A stretch of DNA of 64,000 nucleotides from Tabrizicola aquatica (lineage in GTDB: Bacteria > Pseudomonadota > Alphaproteobacteria > Rhodobacterales > Rhodobacteraceae): NCBI RefSeq assembly GCF_002900975.1, contig NZ_PJON01000002.1:124001-188000 (forward strand), given 5' to 3'. A program made the position numbers and the translations under genes. Shown piece by piece: positions 53,541 through 61,881 of the stretch. Numbering within the stretch: the first letter of the stretch is position 1; every line of letters begins with the position of its first letter. The notes beneath the pieces are model-generated. The model did not search any database, was not told the origin of the DNA, and saw only the letters and a list, made by a program, of their open reading frames with translations.

Positions 53541-54329
53541 TCAGAGGTCGAACGTCGCCAGAACCGGGACGTGGTCGCTGGGCTGCTGCCAGCCGCGCAC
53601 CGGGCGCAGGATGCGGCTGGAATGGGCGGCGTTCGCGATATCCGGCGTCGCCCAGACATGGTCCAACCGGCGGCCCTTGTCGGCGGCATCCCAGTCGGGG
53701 CTACGATAGCTCCACCAGCTGTAAAGCCGGCCCTGGGGAATGTCTTTGCGGGTGATGTCCTGCCAACCGCCCGACTCCATCACCTGGCCCAGATGGTCGA
53801 CCTCGACCGGGGTGTGGCTGACGATCTTCAAGAGGGCCTTGTGGTCCCAGACGTCATCTTCACGCGGGGCGATGTTCAGGTCGCCGACCAGGATCGCCTT
53901 TTCCGGCGGCTCGGCGTGGAAATGGTCGCGCATGTGGGTCAGGAAATCCAGCTTCTGGCCGAACTTCACGTTCTGCGCGCGGTCCGGGATGTCGCCGCCT
54001 GCGGGCACATAGAAATTGTGGATCGTGACCCCGTTCTCCAGCCGCCCCGCGACGTGGCGCGCATGGCCCAGGGTGGCGAAGTCATGCCCCCCCACATCTT
54101 CAATGGGCAGCTTCGACAGGATCGCAACGCCGTTATAGCCCTTTTGCCCGCGCGCGACGATGTGGCTGTAGCCCAGGGCCCGGAACCCCTCCAGCGGGAT
54201 CAGTTCGACCGGGCACTTGCATTCCTGCAGGCACAGCACATCCGGTGCCTCTTCGGTCAGAAGGCGCGAGACCAGCGTTTCGCGCAGGCGGACCGAGTTG
54301 ATGTTCCAGGTGGCAAGGGTGAAGGGCAT
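53541..54329 (-). CDS. xthA: exodeoxyribonuclease III
   Basis: 262 residues from the ATG at 54327-54329. LATWNINSVRLRETLV, DVLCLQECKC (metal ligand Glu), GYNGVAILSK, VPAGGDIPD, LVGDLNIAPREDDVWD and the final PSDHVPVLATFDL are the exonuclease III/AP endonuclease signatures. It acts in base excision repair. It lies 44 nt upstream of the broken RES gene on the same strand. Confidence 0.95.
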   Translation of the reverse strand: MPFTLATWNINSVRLRETLVSRLLTEEAPDVLCLQECKCPVELIPLEGFRALGYSHIVARGQKGYNGVAILSKLPIEDVGGHDFATLGHARHVAGRLENGVTIHNFYVPAGGDIPDRAQNVKFGQKLDFLTHMRDHFHAEPPEKAILVGDLNIAPREDDVWDHKALLKIVSHTPVEVDHLGQVMESGGWQDITRKDIPQGRLYSWWSYRSPDWDAADKGRRLDHVWATPDIANAAHSSRILRPVRGWQQPSDHVPVLATFDL

Positions 54330-54392
54330 GGGCGGGCTCCTGGCTGCGGCGGTGGACCCTAGGGCCGACCGCCGCAAGGCTCAAGCCCCGGA

Positions 54393-54701
54393 TCAGTCGG
54401 TCAGGGTGTAGGTGCCCAGTTCGCACAGGTTCTGGGTATCCTCGGCCTCGCCACCCTCGACCGAGACATAGCGCATGTCGTATTCGCAGACGTCCAGGCC
54501 ATCGGCGATGGTCACCTCGCCCGCGACACCCGGATCGACCGGAGCGAACAGGATGTTCTCGCCCCATTCGGCGGCACCGACCTGGGAGACATACATCTCG
54601 ACAATGGTGTGCGAGCTGTCGTTGACAAGGGTGAACACCATGTCTTCGGCAAGCGAGGGGGTCGCGGCAAGGGCCAGGACAGCGGCGAGGGCGATACGCA
54701 T
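54393..54701 (-). CDS. small exported protein, function unknown
   Basis: 102 residues from the ATG at 54699-54701. The signal peptide is clear (MRIALAAVLALAATPSLA, then EDMVFTLVND). The 84-residue mature protein is acidic, predicted beta-rich, with two cysteines (DVCEYDM, NLCELG) likely disulfide-bonded. FTLVNDSSHTIVEMYVSQVG resembles small secreted beta-sandwich proteins found in Rhodobacterales. No function known. A longer frame upstream overlaps the small-RNA region and is not coding. Confidence 0.8.
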   Translation of the reverse strand: MRIALAAVLALAATPSLAEDMVFTLVNDSSHTIVEMYVSQVGAAEWGENILFAPVDPGVAGEVTIADGLDVCEYDMRYVSVEGGEAEDTQNLCELGTYTLTD

Positions 54702-54805
54702 GAAATCTCCATCAAGGCCGCAGACTGTCTGCGGATGGCTGCTTCTAGCCGGGGAATTGTGCAATCCCAATGGCAGATGCACGCCAAGTCGATGGCTTTG
54801 CAGAT

Positions 54806-54878
54806 AAAAAAAGGCCGGGCAAGAAGCCCGGCCAGGTCCAACAGGGAGGATGCCGCGCCATAACCCCGACGCGACCAG
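54806..54878 (-). ncRNA. candidate small RNA 1 (cuckoo/CcsR-like), distal copy
   Basis: Read on the minus strand: a stem CGCGTC/GGCGCG (54873-54868 and 54859-54854), a conserved anti-SD-like CCTCCCTGTTGG (54849-54838), then a strong terminator hairpin GGCCGGGC/GCCCGGCC (54833-54813) followed by seven T (54812-54806). The same order of parts is seen in copy 2. CCTCCC-containing hairpins in tandem are the hallmark of the alphaproteobacterial cuckoo RNA group. The 5' end is not defined by sequence. Confidence 0.65.
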
Positions 54879-55004
54879 GGGAACTGCCTGCACAACCTGT
54901 GCATGTTCAAAAGGTAGCAAGCGAATCCGGCAACAATAAGCCCTAGACCGCAAGATTTTTGGGCTGTTGCATGGCAGACGCAGCTACCGTTGCACCGCGA
55001 CCAC

Positions 55005-55082
55005 AAAAATGCCCGGCAAACCCTTCAGGGCCGCCGGGCCAGTTCCAACAGGGAGGTGCCGCGTCAAGACCCCGACGCGGCC
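55005..55082 (-). ncRNA. candidate small RNA 2 (cuckoo/CcsR-like), next to the response regulator
   Basis: It starts about 10 nt after the response-regulator stop. Stem CGCGTC/GACGCG (55079-55074 and 55065-55060), then CCTCCCTGTTGG (55056-55045), then a two-part hairpin GCCCGGC/GCCGGGC (55039-55011, with an inner CCCT/AGGG) and ATTTTTG. The stem in copy 1 shows a compensating G-U change relative to this one, which supports RNA structure. It may be processed from the 3' UTR of the regulator mRNA. Confidence 0.65.
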
Positions 55083-55091
55083 AGGGGGTTC

Positions 55092-55778
55092 CTAGGCCAC
55101 CAGCCGGTAGCCGCCGCTTTCGGTCACCAGAAGCCGCGCGTTCGAGGGGTCGGGCTCGATCTTCTGGCGCAGGCGGTAGATGTGCGTCTCAAGCGTGTGG
55201 GTGGTCACGCCAGCGTTGTAACCCCAGACCTCGTGCAGCAGGACATCCCGCGCCACCACACCGGACTGGGCGCGGTAGAGGTATTTCAGGATGTTGGTTT
55301 CCTTTTCGGTCAGGCGGATCTTCTTTTCCTTCTCATCCACCAGCATCTTCTGCGCTGGCTTGAAGGTATAGGGCCCCATCTGGAACACCGCATCCTCGGA
55401 CTGTTCATGCGTCCGCAATTGCGCGCGGATGCGGGCCAGAAGGACCGGGAACTTGAAGGGCTTCGTCACATAATCATTCGCGCCGGCATCCAGGCCCAGG
55501 ATCGTGTCGCTGTCGGTGTCGTGGCCGGTCAGCATCAGGATCGGGCACTTGACGCCCTGCTTGCGCATCCGGCGGCACAATTCGCGGCCGTCGGTGTCGG
55601 GCAGGCCGACGTCCAGGATCACCAGGTCGAAAAGGCCGGCCTTCACCTTTTCCATCCCATCGGCACCGGTTCCGGCCTCGAACACGTCGAAGTCCTCGGT
55701 CATCACCAACTGCTCGCTCAGCGCCTCGCGCAGGTCGTCGTCGTCATCGACAAGCAGGATCTTTCGCAGTCCGGGCAT
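55092..55778 (-). CDS. OmpR/PhoB-type response regulator, probably CenR family
   Basis: 228 residues. Receiver domain: LLVDDDDDLREAL, phosphoacceptor Asp56 in LVILDVGLPDTDG, LTGHDTDSD and YVTKPFKFPVLL. C-terminal winged-helix DNA-binding domain: IRLTEKETNILKYLYRA, HEVWGYNAGVTTHTLETHIY and the final VTESGGYRLVA. No histidine kinase gene is adjacent, so it is an orphan by location. The layout and the THTLETHIYRLRQKIEPD segment fit CenR, the envelope regulator of alphaproteobacteria; this assignment is tentative. Two candidate small RNAs lie downstream. Confidence 0.9.
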   Translation of the reverse strand: MPGLRKILLVDDDDDLREALSEQLVMTEDFDVFEAGTGADGMEKVKAGLFDLVILDVGLPDTDGRELCRRMRKQGVKCPILMLTGHDTDSDTILGLDAGANDYVTKPFKFPVLLARIRAQLRTHEQSEDAVFQMGPYTFKPAQKMLVDEKEKKIRLTEKETNILKYLYRAQSGVVARDVLLHEVWGYNAGVTTHTLETHIYRLRQKIEPDPSNARLLVTESGGYRLVA

Positions 55779-55918
55779 GGTTTCCCTCCGTCGCTTCTGG
55801 GGTTCAGATGCGCCCCGATCACGGCTGCAGCAAGATTTGCTACCGATTTCTCACGCGGTCGTGTCGCCCTGCTGGGGAATGTTTCAATTTCGTCATCCGG
55901 CAGCTAAGGATAAGCGCC

Positions 55919-57007
55919 ATGAGCCTGCGTCTTTCCATTGCCGAACGCCTGACCCGTGCCCGGGCCGACCTGCGCATGGGCGTTCCCGTGGTGCTATGCG
56001 GTGCAGCGGGCGCGGCGCTGGTTGCTGCGGTCGAGGCGCTGGATGCCGACCGGCTGGCCGACCTGCGCGGCTTTGGCGCTCCGGTCCTGGCGATCACCGC
56101 GCGTCGGGCCGAGACGCTGAAAGCCCGCGCCTATGACGGTGATCTTGCCCGCATCCTGCCCCCGGCGGATGCCGACCTGGCCTGGCTGCGCGCGGTTGCG
56201 GACCCGGCCGATGATCTGCGGGTGCCGATGAAGGGGCCGCTCACCTCGGCCCGCGATGGCCGGGCGGACCTGCACCGCGCCGCGCTGCTTTTGGCCAAGA
56301 CGGCGCATCTGCTGCCAGCCGCTCTGCTGGTGCCAGTGCCCGATGCGCTGCGGCTTGCCACTGAACACGGCCTTACCCTGCTGGTGCTGGAGGAGATCGC
56401 CCCCGCCCTTGCCGCCCTGTCGCCGCTGGCCGAAGTCGTCTCGGCCCGGGTGCCGCTGGTCGCGAGCGAGGCGGGCCGCGTCCATATCTTCCGGCCCGAC
56501 GACGGCGGCGACGAGCATTACGCCATCGAGATCGGCCGCCCCGACCGCACCCTGCCGGTGCTGGCCCGCCTGCACTCGGCCTGTTTCACCGGCGACGTGC
56601 TGGGGTCGTTGAAATGCGACTGCGGCCCGCAACTGCGCGCGGCCCTGGCCCAGATGGGCGAGGAAGGGTCCGGCGTGCTGCTCTACCTGAACCAAGAGGG
56701 CCGGGGCATCGGCCTGGCCAACAAGATGCGCGCCTATTCCCTGCAGGATCAGGGGTTTGACACGGTCGAGGCGAACCACCGCCTGGGGTTCGAGGATGAC
56801 GAGCGCGACTTCCGGATCGGGGCCGAGATCCTGCGCAAGCTGGGCTTCTCTGCCGTGCGCCTGCTGACGAACAATCCGAAGAAGCTGGCGATGATGGAAT
56901 CCTGCGGGCTGCATGTGGTGGAACGGGTGCCGCTGAAAGTGGGCGAAACCGCGCAGAACCGGGCCTATCTGGCCACCAAGGCCGCGAAATCGGGGCATAT
57001 GCTGTGA
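55919..57007 (+). CDS. ribA: GTP cyclohydrolase II with N-terminal extension
   Basis: 362 residues from the ATG at 55919 (SD AAGGAT). The C-terminal GTP cyclohydrolase II domain is unmistakable: zinc cysteines in CFTGDVLGSLKCDCGPQLR, LYLNQEGRGIGLANKMRAYS and LTNNPKKLAMMESCGL. The first 140 residues are an alphaproteobacterial extension that resembles a degenerate RibB-like half without its active-site motifs. RibA begins riboflavin synthesis. It overlaps the next gene by GTGA. Confidence 0.95.
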   Translation: MSLRLSIAERLTRARADLRMGVPVVLCGAAGAALVAAVEALDADRLADLRGFGAPVLAITARRAETLKARAYDGDLARILPPADADLAWLRAVADPADDLRVPMKGPLTSARDGRADLHRAALLLAKTAHLLPAALLVPVPDALRLATEHGLTLLVLEEIAPALAALSPLAEVVSARVPLVASEAGRVHIFRPDDGGDEHYAIEIGRPDRTLPVLARLHSACFTGDVLGSLKCDCGPQLRAALAQMGEEGSGVLLYLNQEGRGIGLANKMRAYSLQDQGFDTVEANHRLGFEDDERDFRIGAEILRKLGFSAVRLLTNNPKKLAMMESCGLHVVERVPLKVGETAQNRAYLATKAAKSGHML

Positions 57008-57507
57008 AGGCCACGGATCTGGTAGTCACGCCCATGGGCTTGCGTTTTCTGGGCCGTCGGTTTCCCTGCACCATCGGGCGCAGCGGGATCGTGCCGGCCG
57101 GGGCCAAGCGTGAGGGCGACGGGGCAACGCCCGCGGGGGTGCATCGGCTGGTCGGGATGCTGTACCGACCCGACCGCCTGACCCGGCCCGCCGACTGGGC
57201 GCTGCCAATCGACACCTGCGACCTGTGGTCCGACGATCCGCGCGACGAGGATTACAACCTGATGGTCCGCGCCCCGCATGGCTTCAGCCACGAACGCCTG
57301 CGCCGGGCCGATCCGATGTATGATCTGGTGATCATCACCGACTGGAATTGGCCTCACGCTGACCCCGGGCGCGGCTCGGCGATCTTCATCCACCAGTGGC
57401 GCCGCCCCGGCGCGCCGACCGCAGGCTGCGTCGCCCTGCCCCGCCGCGCGCTGCACTGGATCGCCCCCCGCATCACCCATCAGACCCGGCTGATCATCCG
57501 GGCGTGA
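57004..57507 (+). CDS. L,D-transpeptidase family protein (COG3786-like)
   Basis: 167 residues from a GTG at 57004 inside the ribA stop overlap. CTIGRSGIVPAGAKREGDGATPAG, IITDWNW, GSAIFIHQWRRPGAPTAGCVALP, in parts, show the YkuD-like fold with catalytic His (IFIHQ) and Cys (TAGCVAL). No signal peptide is visible, which is usual for this subgroup. It may cleave or exchange L,D peptide bonds, but the cellular role is unknown. Confidence 0.85.
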   Translation: MKATDLVVTPMGLRFLGRRFPCTIGRSGIVPAGAKREGDGATPAGVHRLVGMLYRPDRLTRPADWALPIDTCDLWSDDPRDEDYNLMVRAPHGFSHERLRRADPMYDLVIITDWNWPHADPGRGSAIFIHQWRRPGAPTAGCVALPRRALHWIAPRITHQTRLIIRA

Positions 57508-57524
57508 CCGCGCGCCTAGGCGAC

Positions 57525-57566
57525 ACGGACCCTTCAAGGGTCCGTCCGATTTCTTTAAGAAATCGG
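57525..57566. repeat. tandem double hairpin, copy 3
   Basis: Two abutting hairpins: ACGGACCCTT/AAGGGTCCGT (57525-57545) and CCGATTTCTT/AAGAAATCGG (57546-57566), each with a 1-nt centre. The second has the same stem as the first hairpin at 49356. It lies after the L,D-transpeptidase-like gene. Confidence 0.75.
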
Positions 57567-57639
57567 CGGGGCGCTTCGGCTCAATCCCCTTTCCAAACCG
57601 CTTTGGATTGCCTAGTCTCGCCCAAACAGGGAGGAGCCC

Positions 57640-59517
57640 ATGGCCAGAACGCCGTCCGTCGCGGATGACGAAATCTTCAACCTGCGGCATGCCCGCTCGG
57701 CCCCTGACCTCTTCCCGATGCTTGAGGCGCTGTATGGTGCCCGGTCTGATTATGCCGCGTTCCGCGACAAGCTGGTGAAGGCGCTGAAGAAAGGCTGGGA
57801 GGAACGTCCGGCCGACCTGAAGCGGTTGGACCTGGCCCGCGACCTGGAGCCGGACTGGTTCCAGCGGCCCGGCATGGCGGGCTATGTCTTCTATATCGAC
57901 CGTTTCGCCGGAACCCTGCGCGGGATTCTGGACAAGCTGGATTACCTGGACGATCTGGGCGTCACCTATGTCCACCTGATGCCCTGCCTGAAGCCGCGGC
58001 CCGGTGACAGCGATGGCGGCTACTCGGTGATGGACTACCGCCAGATCAACCCGGCCTTCGGCACGATGGAGGATTTCGAGACGGTCGCCACCGCCCTGCG
58101 CGCCCGGGGGATCTCGCTGTGCGTGGACCTGGTGCTGAACCACACCGCGAAGGAACATGCCTGGGCGAAGAAGGCGGCGAAGGGGGATCCGAAGTATCAG
58201 GACTATTACCTGATGTTCGACAACCCCGACCTGCCGCAGCAGTACGAGCGGACGCTGGTCGAGGTGTTCCCCGACAACGCGCCGGGCAACTTCACCCATT
58301 ACCCCGACATCGGGAAATGGGTCTGGACCACCTTCAACGAACACCAGTGGGACCTGAACTGGGCCAACCCGGCGGTGTTCCTGGAGATCGTCGAGGTCAT
58401 GCTGTTTCTGGCCAACCGGGGCGTGGACGTGCTGCGGCTGGACGCGGTGGCCTTCATGTGGAAGCGGATGGGCACGCGCTGCCAGTCGGAGCCCGAGGTC
58501 CACATGCTGCTGCAGGCCCTGCGGGCGTGCAGCCGGATCGCCTCGGCCGCGGTTCTGCACCTGGAGGAGGCGATCGTCGCGCCGGCAGAGATGCTGCCCT
58601 ATCTGGGACGCGGCAAGCATGACGGGAAAGAGGGGAACCTGGCCTACCACAACAGTCTGATGGTGCAGTTCTGGTCCTCGCTGGCCACTCGGGACACCCG
58701 GCTGATGAGTCACGTGCTGGCCACCCACTTTCCCGACCGGCTGACGAACGCGACCTATGCGACCTATATCCGCTGCCACGACGACATCGGCTGGGCGGTG
58801 ACGGATGAGGATGCGGCGGCGGTGGGGTTGTCGGGGCATGGGCATCGGGGCTTTCTGTCCGACTTCTATGAGGGCAGCTTTCCCGGCACCTTCGCGACGG
58901 GTGAGCTGTTCCAGGTGAACGAGGCGACGGGGGACAAGCGGATCTCGGGGTCCTTCGCGTCGCTGGCGGGGCTGGAGCGGGCGGCTGACCCGGCGGGGGT
59001 CGAGATGGCGGTGCAGCGGATCCTGATGGGGCACGCGCTGATCGCGGCCTGGGGGGGAATCCCGCTGATCTACATGGGGGACGAGCTGGCGCTGACGAAC
59101 GACTACAGCTACCGCGACGACCCCCACCTGGCCCATGACAGCCGGTGGGTCCACCGGCCCCGGATGGACTGGGGGCTGGCGGAGACGCGGCATTCGGGGG
59201 ACACGCCGGCCAGCCGAGTCTTTTGGGGGACGAAGGCGATCCTGGCGCGGCGGAAGGCGGTGCCGGCGCTGCATGGGGGGGTGCCGGTGCGGGTCGCGGC
59301 GGCGGGGAATCCGGGGGTGTTCGCCTTCCAGCGGGTCGCGCCGACGGGGGTTCTGCTGGCCCTCTTCAACTTCACCGAACACTGGCAGGAGGTGCCCGAG
59401 GGGTGGGCCCGGGCGCTGGGGGTGGGGGAGATGCGGGACCTTCTGTCGGACCAGCGGGTGGAGACCCACCACGGGCAGATCGTGCTGCCCCCCTATGCGC
59501 GGGTCTGGCTGGTCTGA
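57640..59517 (+). CDS. amylosucrase (GH13)
   Basis: 625 residues. LEPDWFQRPGMAGYVFYIDR, VTYVHLMPCLKPRPG, SDGGYSVMDYRQINPAFGT, DLVLNHTAKEHAWA and VWTTFNEHQWDLNWANP follow Neisseria amylosucrase closely. The nucleophile is Asp268 (LRLDAVAF), the acid/base Glu310 (LEEAIV), 42 residues apart as in the characterised enzyme, and the third carboxylate is in RCHDDIGW. It uses sucrose to build alpha-1,4-glucan and releases fructose. No signal peptide. GGGAGG precedes the ATG. It is monocistronic. Confidence 0.93.
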   Translation: MARTPSVADDEIFNLRHARSAPDLFPMLEALYGARSDYAAFRDKLVKALKKGWEERPADLKRLDLARDLEPDWFQRPGMAGYVFYIDRFAGTLRGILDKLDYLDDLGVTYVHLMPCLKPRPGDSDGGYSVMDYRQINPAFGTMEDFETVATALRARGISLCVDLVLNHTAKEHAWAKKAAKGDPKYQDYYLMFDNPDLPQQYERTLVEVFPDNAPGNFTHYPDIGKWVWTTFNEHQWDLNWANPAVFLEIVEVMLFLANRGVDVLRLDAVAFMWKRMGTRCQSEPEVHMLLQALRACSRIASAAVLHLEEAIVAPAEMLPYLGRGKHDGKEGNLAYHNSLMVQFWSSLATRDTRLMSHVLATHFPDRLTNATYATYIRCHDDIGWAVTDEDAAAVGLSGHGHRGFLSDFYEGSFPGTFATGELFQVNEATGDKRISGSFASLAGLERAADPAGVEMAVQRILMGHALIAAWGGIPLIYMGDELALTNDYSYRDDPHLAHDSRWVHRPRMDWGLAETRHSGDTPASRVFWGTKAILARRKAVPALHGGVPVRVAAAGNPGVFAFQRVAPTGVLLALFNFTEHWQEVPEGWARALGVGEMRDLLSDQRVETHHGQIVLPPYARVWLV

Positions 59518-59520
59518 CTC

Positions 59521-59593
59521 TGTCCACGGTGGACATTTTCTGATGTTCCCGCGTTTCCAATGGGTTAGTCGCGGGCGTTAGGGATTTGTTAAG
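59521..59593 (+). repeat. 73-bp intergenic element, copy D
   Basis: TGTCCACGGTGGACA (59521-59535), a 37-nt spacer, then the box at 59573-59593. The palindrome starts 3 nt after the amylosucrase stop codon. Confidence 0.85.
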
Positions 59594-59955
59594 GGGTGCT
59601 GGCGGGGGTTCCTGCCGGTGGGGTGCGCTGGAAGCACACCCTACGCCGGGGCCTGGCGTGGCCTGAGTGGGCGGGTTGGTTGAGGTGCGGTTGGCGGGGG
59701 AGTCGGGGCACGCCCCGACCTACGGGGTGGTGGGTCGGATGCGGGTGGTTGGTCGGGGAGTCGGTTGAGGCGCGGTCTGCGGCGTGCGGGTGCTTGGCGG
59801 AGTCGGGGGCAGGCCCCGGGCTGCGGGATTGGTGGGTGTGGTGCGGGCTTTGGCGGGGGAGTCGGGGCAAGCCCCGACCTACGGGGCCGGGGAGTGTCGG
59901 TCGGTGAGGGGCGCGCTGCGAGGGAATGGTGGGGCGCGTCGGGGTTAGGCCCGCG
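59594..59955. repeat. gene-free GC-rich stretch with an array of REP-like hairpins
   Basis: This 362-nt stretch has no supportable gene. Three related 33-36 nt units (59693-59727, 59797-59829, 59852-59887) share GGCGG-GAGTCGGGGC and GCCCCGACCTACGGGG, folding as TCGGGGC/GCCCCGA hairpins. Around 59616-59645 a hairpin resembles the one over the uvrC stop. The strand is strongly G-skewed over the whole stretch. Confidence 0.75.
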
Positions 59956-60615
59956 TTAAGGGGTGGGGTAGGTGCGGGCGCCGAAGATGGCGCTGCCGAC
60001 GCGGATGTGGGTGGCGCCGTGGGCGATGGCGACCTCAAAATCGCTGCTCATCCCCATCGACAGGCCGGATAGCCCGTGATCGGCGGCCATGCGGGCGAGC
60101 ACGGCGAAATGCGGGGTGGGGTCCTGATCTTCGGGCGGGATGCACATCAGGCCATGGGGCGACAGGCCCAGACCCGCGCAATCGCGCAGGAAGCCGGGCA
60201 GGTCGGCGGGCAGGACGCCGGCCTTTTGCGGCTCTTCCCCGGTATTCACCTGGACGAAAAGCTGCGGCAGCGATCCGCGCGCCTGGCCAAGGCTGGCCAG
60301 TTTCTGCGCCAGTGAGGGGCGGTCCAGCGTGTGGATGGCATCGAACAGATCAACGGCCAGCTTGGCCTTGTTGGTCTGCAAGGGGCCGATCATGTGGACC
60401 TGCAACGGGCCATAGGCGGCGCGCCAGTCGGGCCATTTCCCGGCAGCCTCTTGCACGTAGTTTTCGCCAAAGACGCGGTGACCCTGGTCCAGCACGGCCT
60501 GCACCCGTTCGGCCGGTTGCACCTTGGAGACGGCGATCAGCGTGACCGAGCCTGCGGCCCGCCCCGCCGCCTGTTCCGCCGCGCGCACCCGCGCGAGAAT
60601 CTGGTCCAACCCCAT
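59956..60615 (-). CDS. YggS family PLP homeostasis protein
   Basis: 219 residues. VTLIAVSKVQPAERVQAVLDQG with the PLP-binding lysine, VFGENYVQEAAGKW, MIGPLQTNKAKLAVDLFDAIHTLD, in parts, VQVNTGEEPQKAGV and LSMGMSSDFEVAIAHGATHIRVG are YggS/PLPBP signatures. The protein binds pyridoxal phosphate and balances its supply; it has no known catalytic activity. Monocistronic, convergent with amylosucrase. Confidence 0.95.
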   Translation of the reverse strand: MGLDQILARVRAAEQAAGRAAGSVTLIAVSKVQPAERVQAVLDQGHRVFGENYVQEAAGKWPDWRAAYGPLQVHMIGPLQTNKAKLAVDLFDAIHTLDRPSLAQKLASLGQARGSLPQLFVQVNTGEEPQKAGVLPADLPGFLRDCAGLGLSPHGLMCIPPEDQDPTPHFAVLARMAADHGLSGLSMGMSSDFEVAIAHGATHIRVGSAIFGARTYPTP

Positions 60616-60667
60616 GATGCCGCCCCCTGTCTGCTGCCGGGCAACCTAATCGCAGGGCCGGAAAAGA

Positions 60668-60694
60668 AAAGAGCGGGCGCAAGGCCCGCTCTTT
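60668..60694 (-). terminator. intrinsic terminator of the porin gene
   Basis: On the minus strand: AAAGAGCGGGC (60694-60684) pairs with GCCCGCTCTTT (60678-60668), and is followed by TCTTTTC. It is 23 nt after the porin stop codon. Stem, position and T-rich tail all fit. Confidence 0.85.
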
Positions 60695-60716
60695 CCGTTC
60701 GTCTGATCCCGAAGGA

Positions 60717-61613
60717 TTAGAACGAGAACTTCAGACCGATGTCGGCGAAGATCGGGTCGTCGCCAATGTCGTTGCGCTGCTGAACGATACCGCCAGCCAG
60801 GGTCGCACCGCCACCCAGGTCGTAGGCAGCGCCCAGACCGATGTGCTGGGTGTCAACGCCGAGGAACACACCGTTCAGACCGAAGTCGGTGTAGAAGCCG
60901 GTGATGGTGGTCGCGCCGGTGACATAGTCAACCGACAGAGCGTAAGCGGTATCCAGCAGGGCGTTGTCGCTGTCCGAGATGCGGACTTTGACGGTTGCCG
61001 GGCCGAAGGTGGCCGAACCACCGAGGTGGATACGCTCTTCGGTGTCCGAGGTTTCCCAGCCCAGAGCGACCGAGTAGCCATCAGCAGCGTACTTCACACC
61101 GATGTTGGCGGCGTCAGCGGTGTCAACACCACCGAACTCGTCCGGGTAGTACAGCTGGCCAATGCCCAGACCGAAGGTCAGAGCGCCGGCGCTGTACTCG
61201 TAGTACAGAGCGGTCTTGTCGGTGCCGATGAAGGAGATTTCCTGCAGAGCGTCGTTCGGGCCGTAGCCAACGCCCGAGACCTGACCGACGAGAGCGTCAG
61301 CAGCGCCCGACACGTCGCCCATGGTCAGCTTGCCGAAAGCGCCCGAGATGTAGACGGTCGAGTCACCGTTTTCCGAACCGCCAACGCCCGACTGGTCGTT
61401 ACGGACCGAAGCGCCGAACGACAGGCCCGAGTCGGTTTCGCCCGAAGCGGTGAAGACGATACGGATACGCGACGAGAAGAACGTTTCGCCGTTGGTGCCC
61501 TGGGTTTCGTCATAGACCAGACCCATGCGAGCCGAGCCCGACAGAGCGATTTCCGCGGAGGCAGCACCGGCAAACATCACCAGGGCGCTGGTCGCGAGAA
61601 GAACCTTTTTCAT
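60717..61613 (-). CDS. Rhodobacter-type outer-membrane porin
   Basis: 298 residues from the ATG at 61611-61613. Signal peptide MKKVLLATSALVMFAGAASA, then EIALSGSARMGLVYDE at the first beta strand. Alternating hydrophobic residues continue throughout, and the protein ends in FADIGLKFSF with the C-terminal Phe needed for BAM recognition. Size and pattern match the 16-stranded porins of Rhodobacter. Codon use is strongly biased, as expected for a highly expressed gene. A terminator is visible downstream. Confidence 0.95.
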   Translation of the reverse strand: MKKVLLATSALVMFAGAASAEIALSGSARMGLVYDETQGTNGETFFSSRIRIVFTASGETDSGLSFGASVRNDQSGVGGSENGDSTVYISGAFGKLTMGDVSGAADALVGQVSGVGYGPNDALQEISFIGTDKTALYYEYSAGALTFGLGIGQLYYPDEFGGVDTADAANIGVKYAADGYSVALGWETSDTEERIHLGGSATFGPATVKVRISDSDNALLDTAYALSVDYVTGATTITGFYTDFGLNGVFLGVDTQHIGLGAAYDLGGGATLAGGIVQQRNDIGDDPIFADIGLKFSF

Positions 61614-61881
61614 GTTTTTCCCTCTTTCCTTCAAGGTAAGCCCTCCGCAGGGGAATCCGCAGCGGGAATGGATCGTATTTCATCCGCAGCGCCCCGGATT
61701 GCAACGCCAACAGCCCGCGCCGCGCAAAACGGCCCAAATCTGGTGCAGACATGCCACAGGTCGGGATGGCCTGACCCCCACCCTTCCTGACTCGCGCGCG
61801 AGGCTGTGCGTGAGGCGAAAGCCCTTGGCAGGCCGGGGGCGCTGGGCTAGACAGCAGGTCATGCAAAGGCGGGATGGACGG

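Noticed and set aside
54394-54953. 186-codon frame extending the small exported protein upstream
   Set aside because: The ATG at 54699-54701 starts a perfect signal peptide; the extension crosses the small-RNA terminator.
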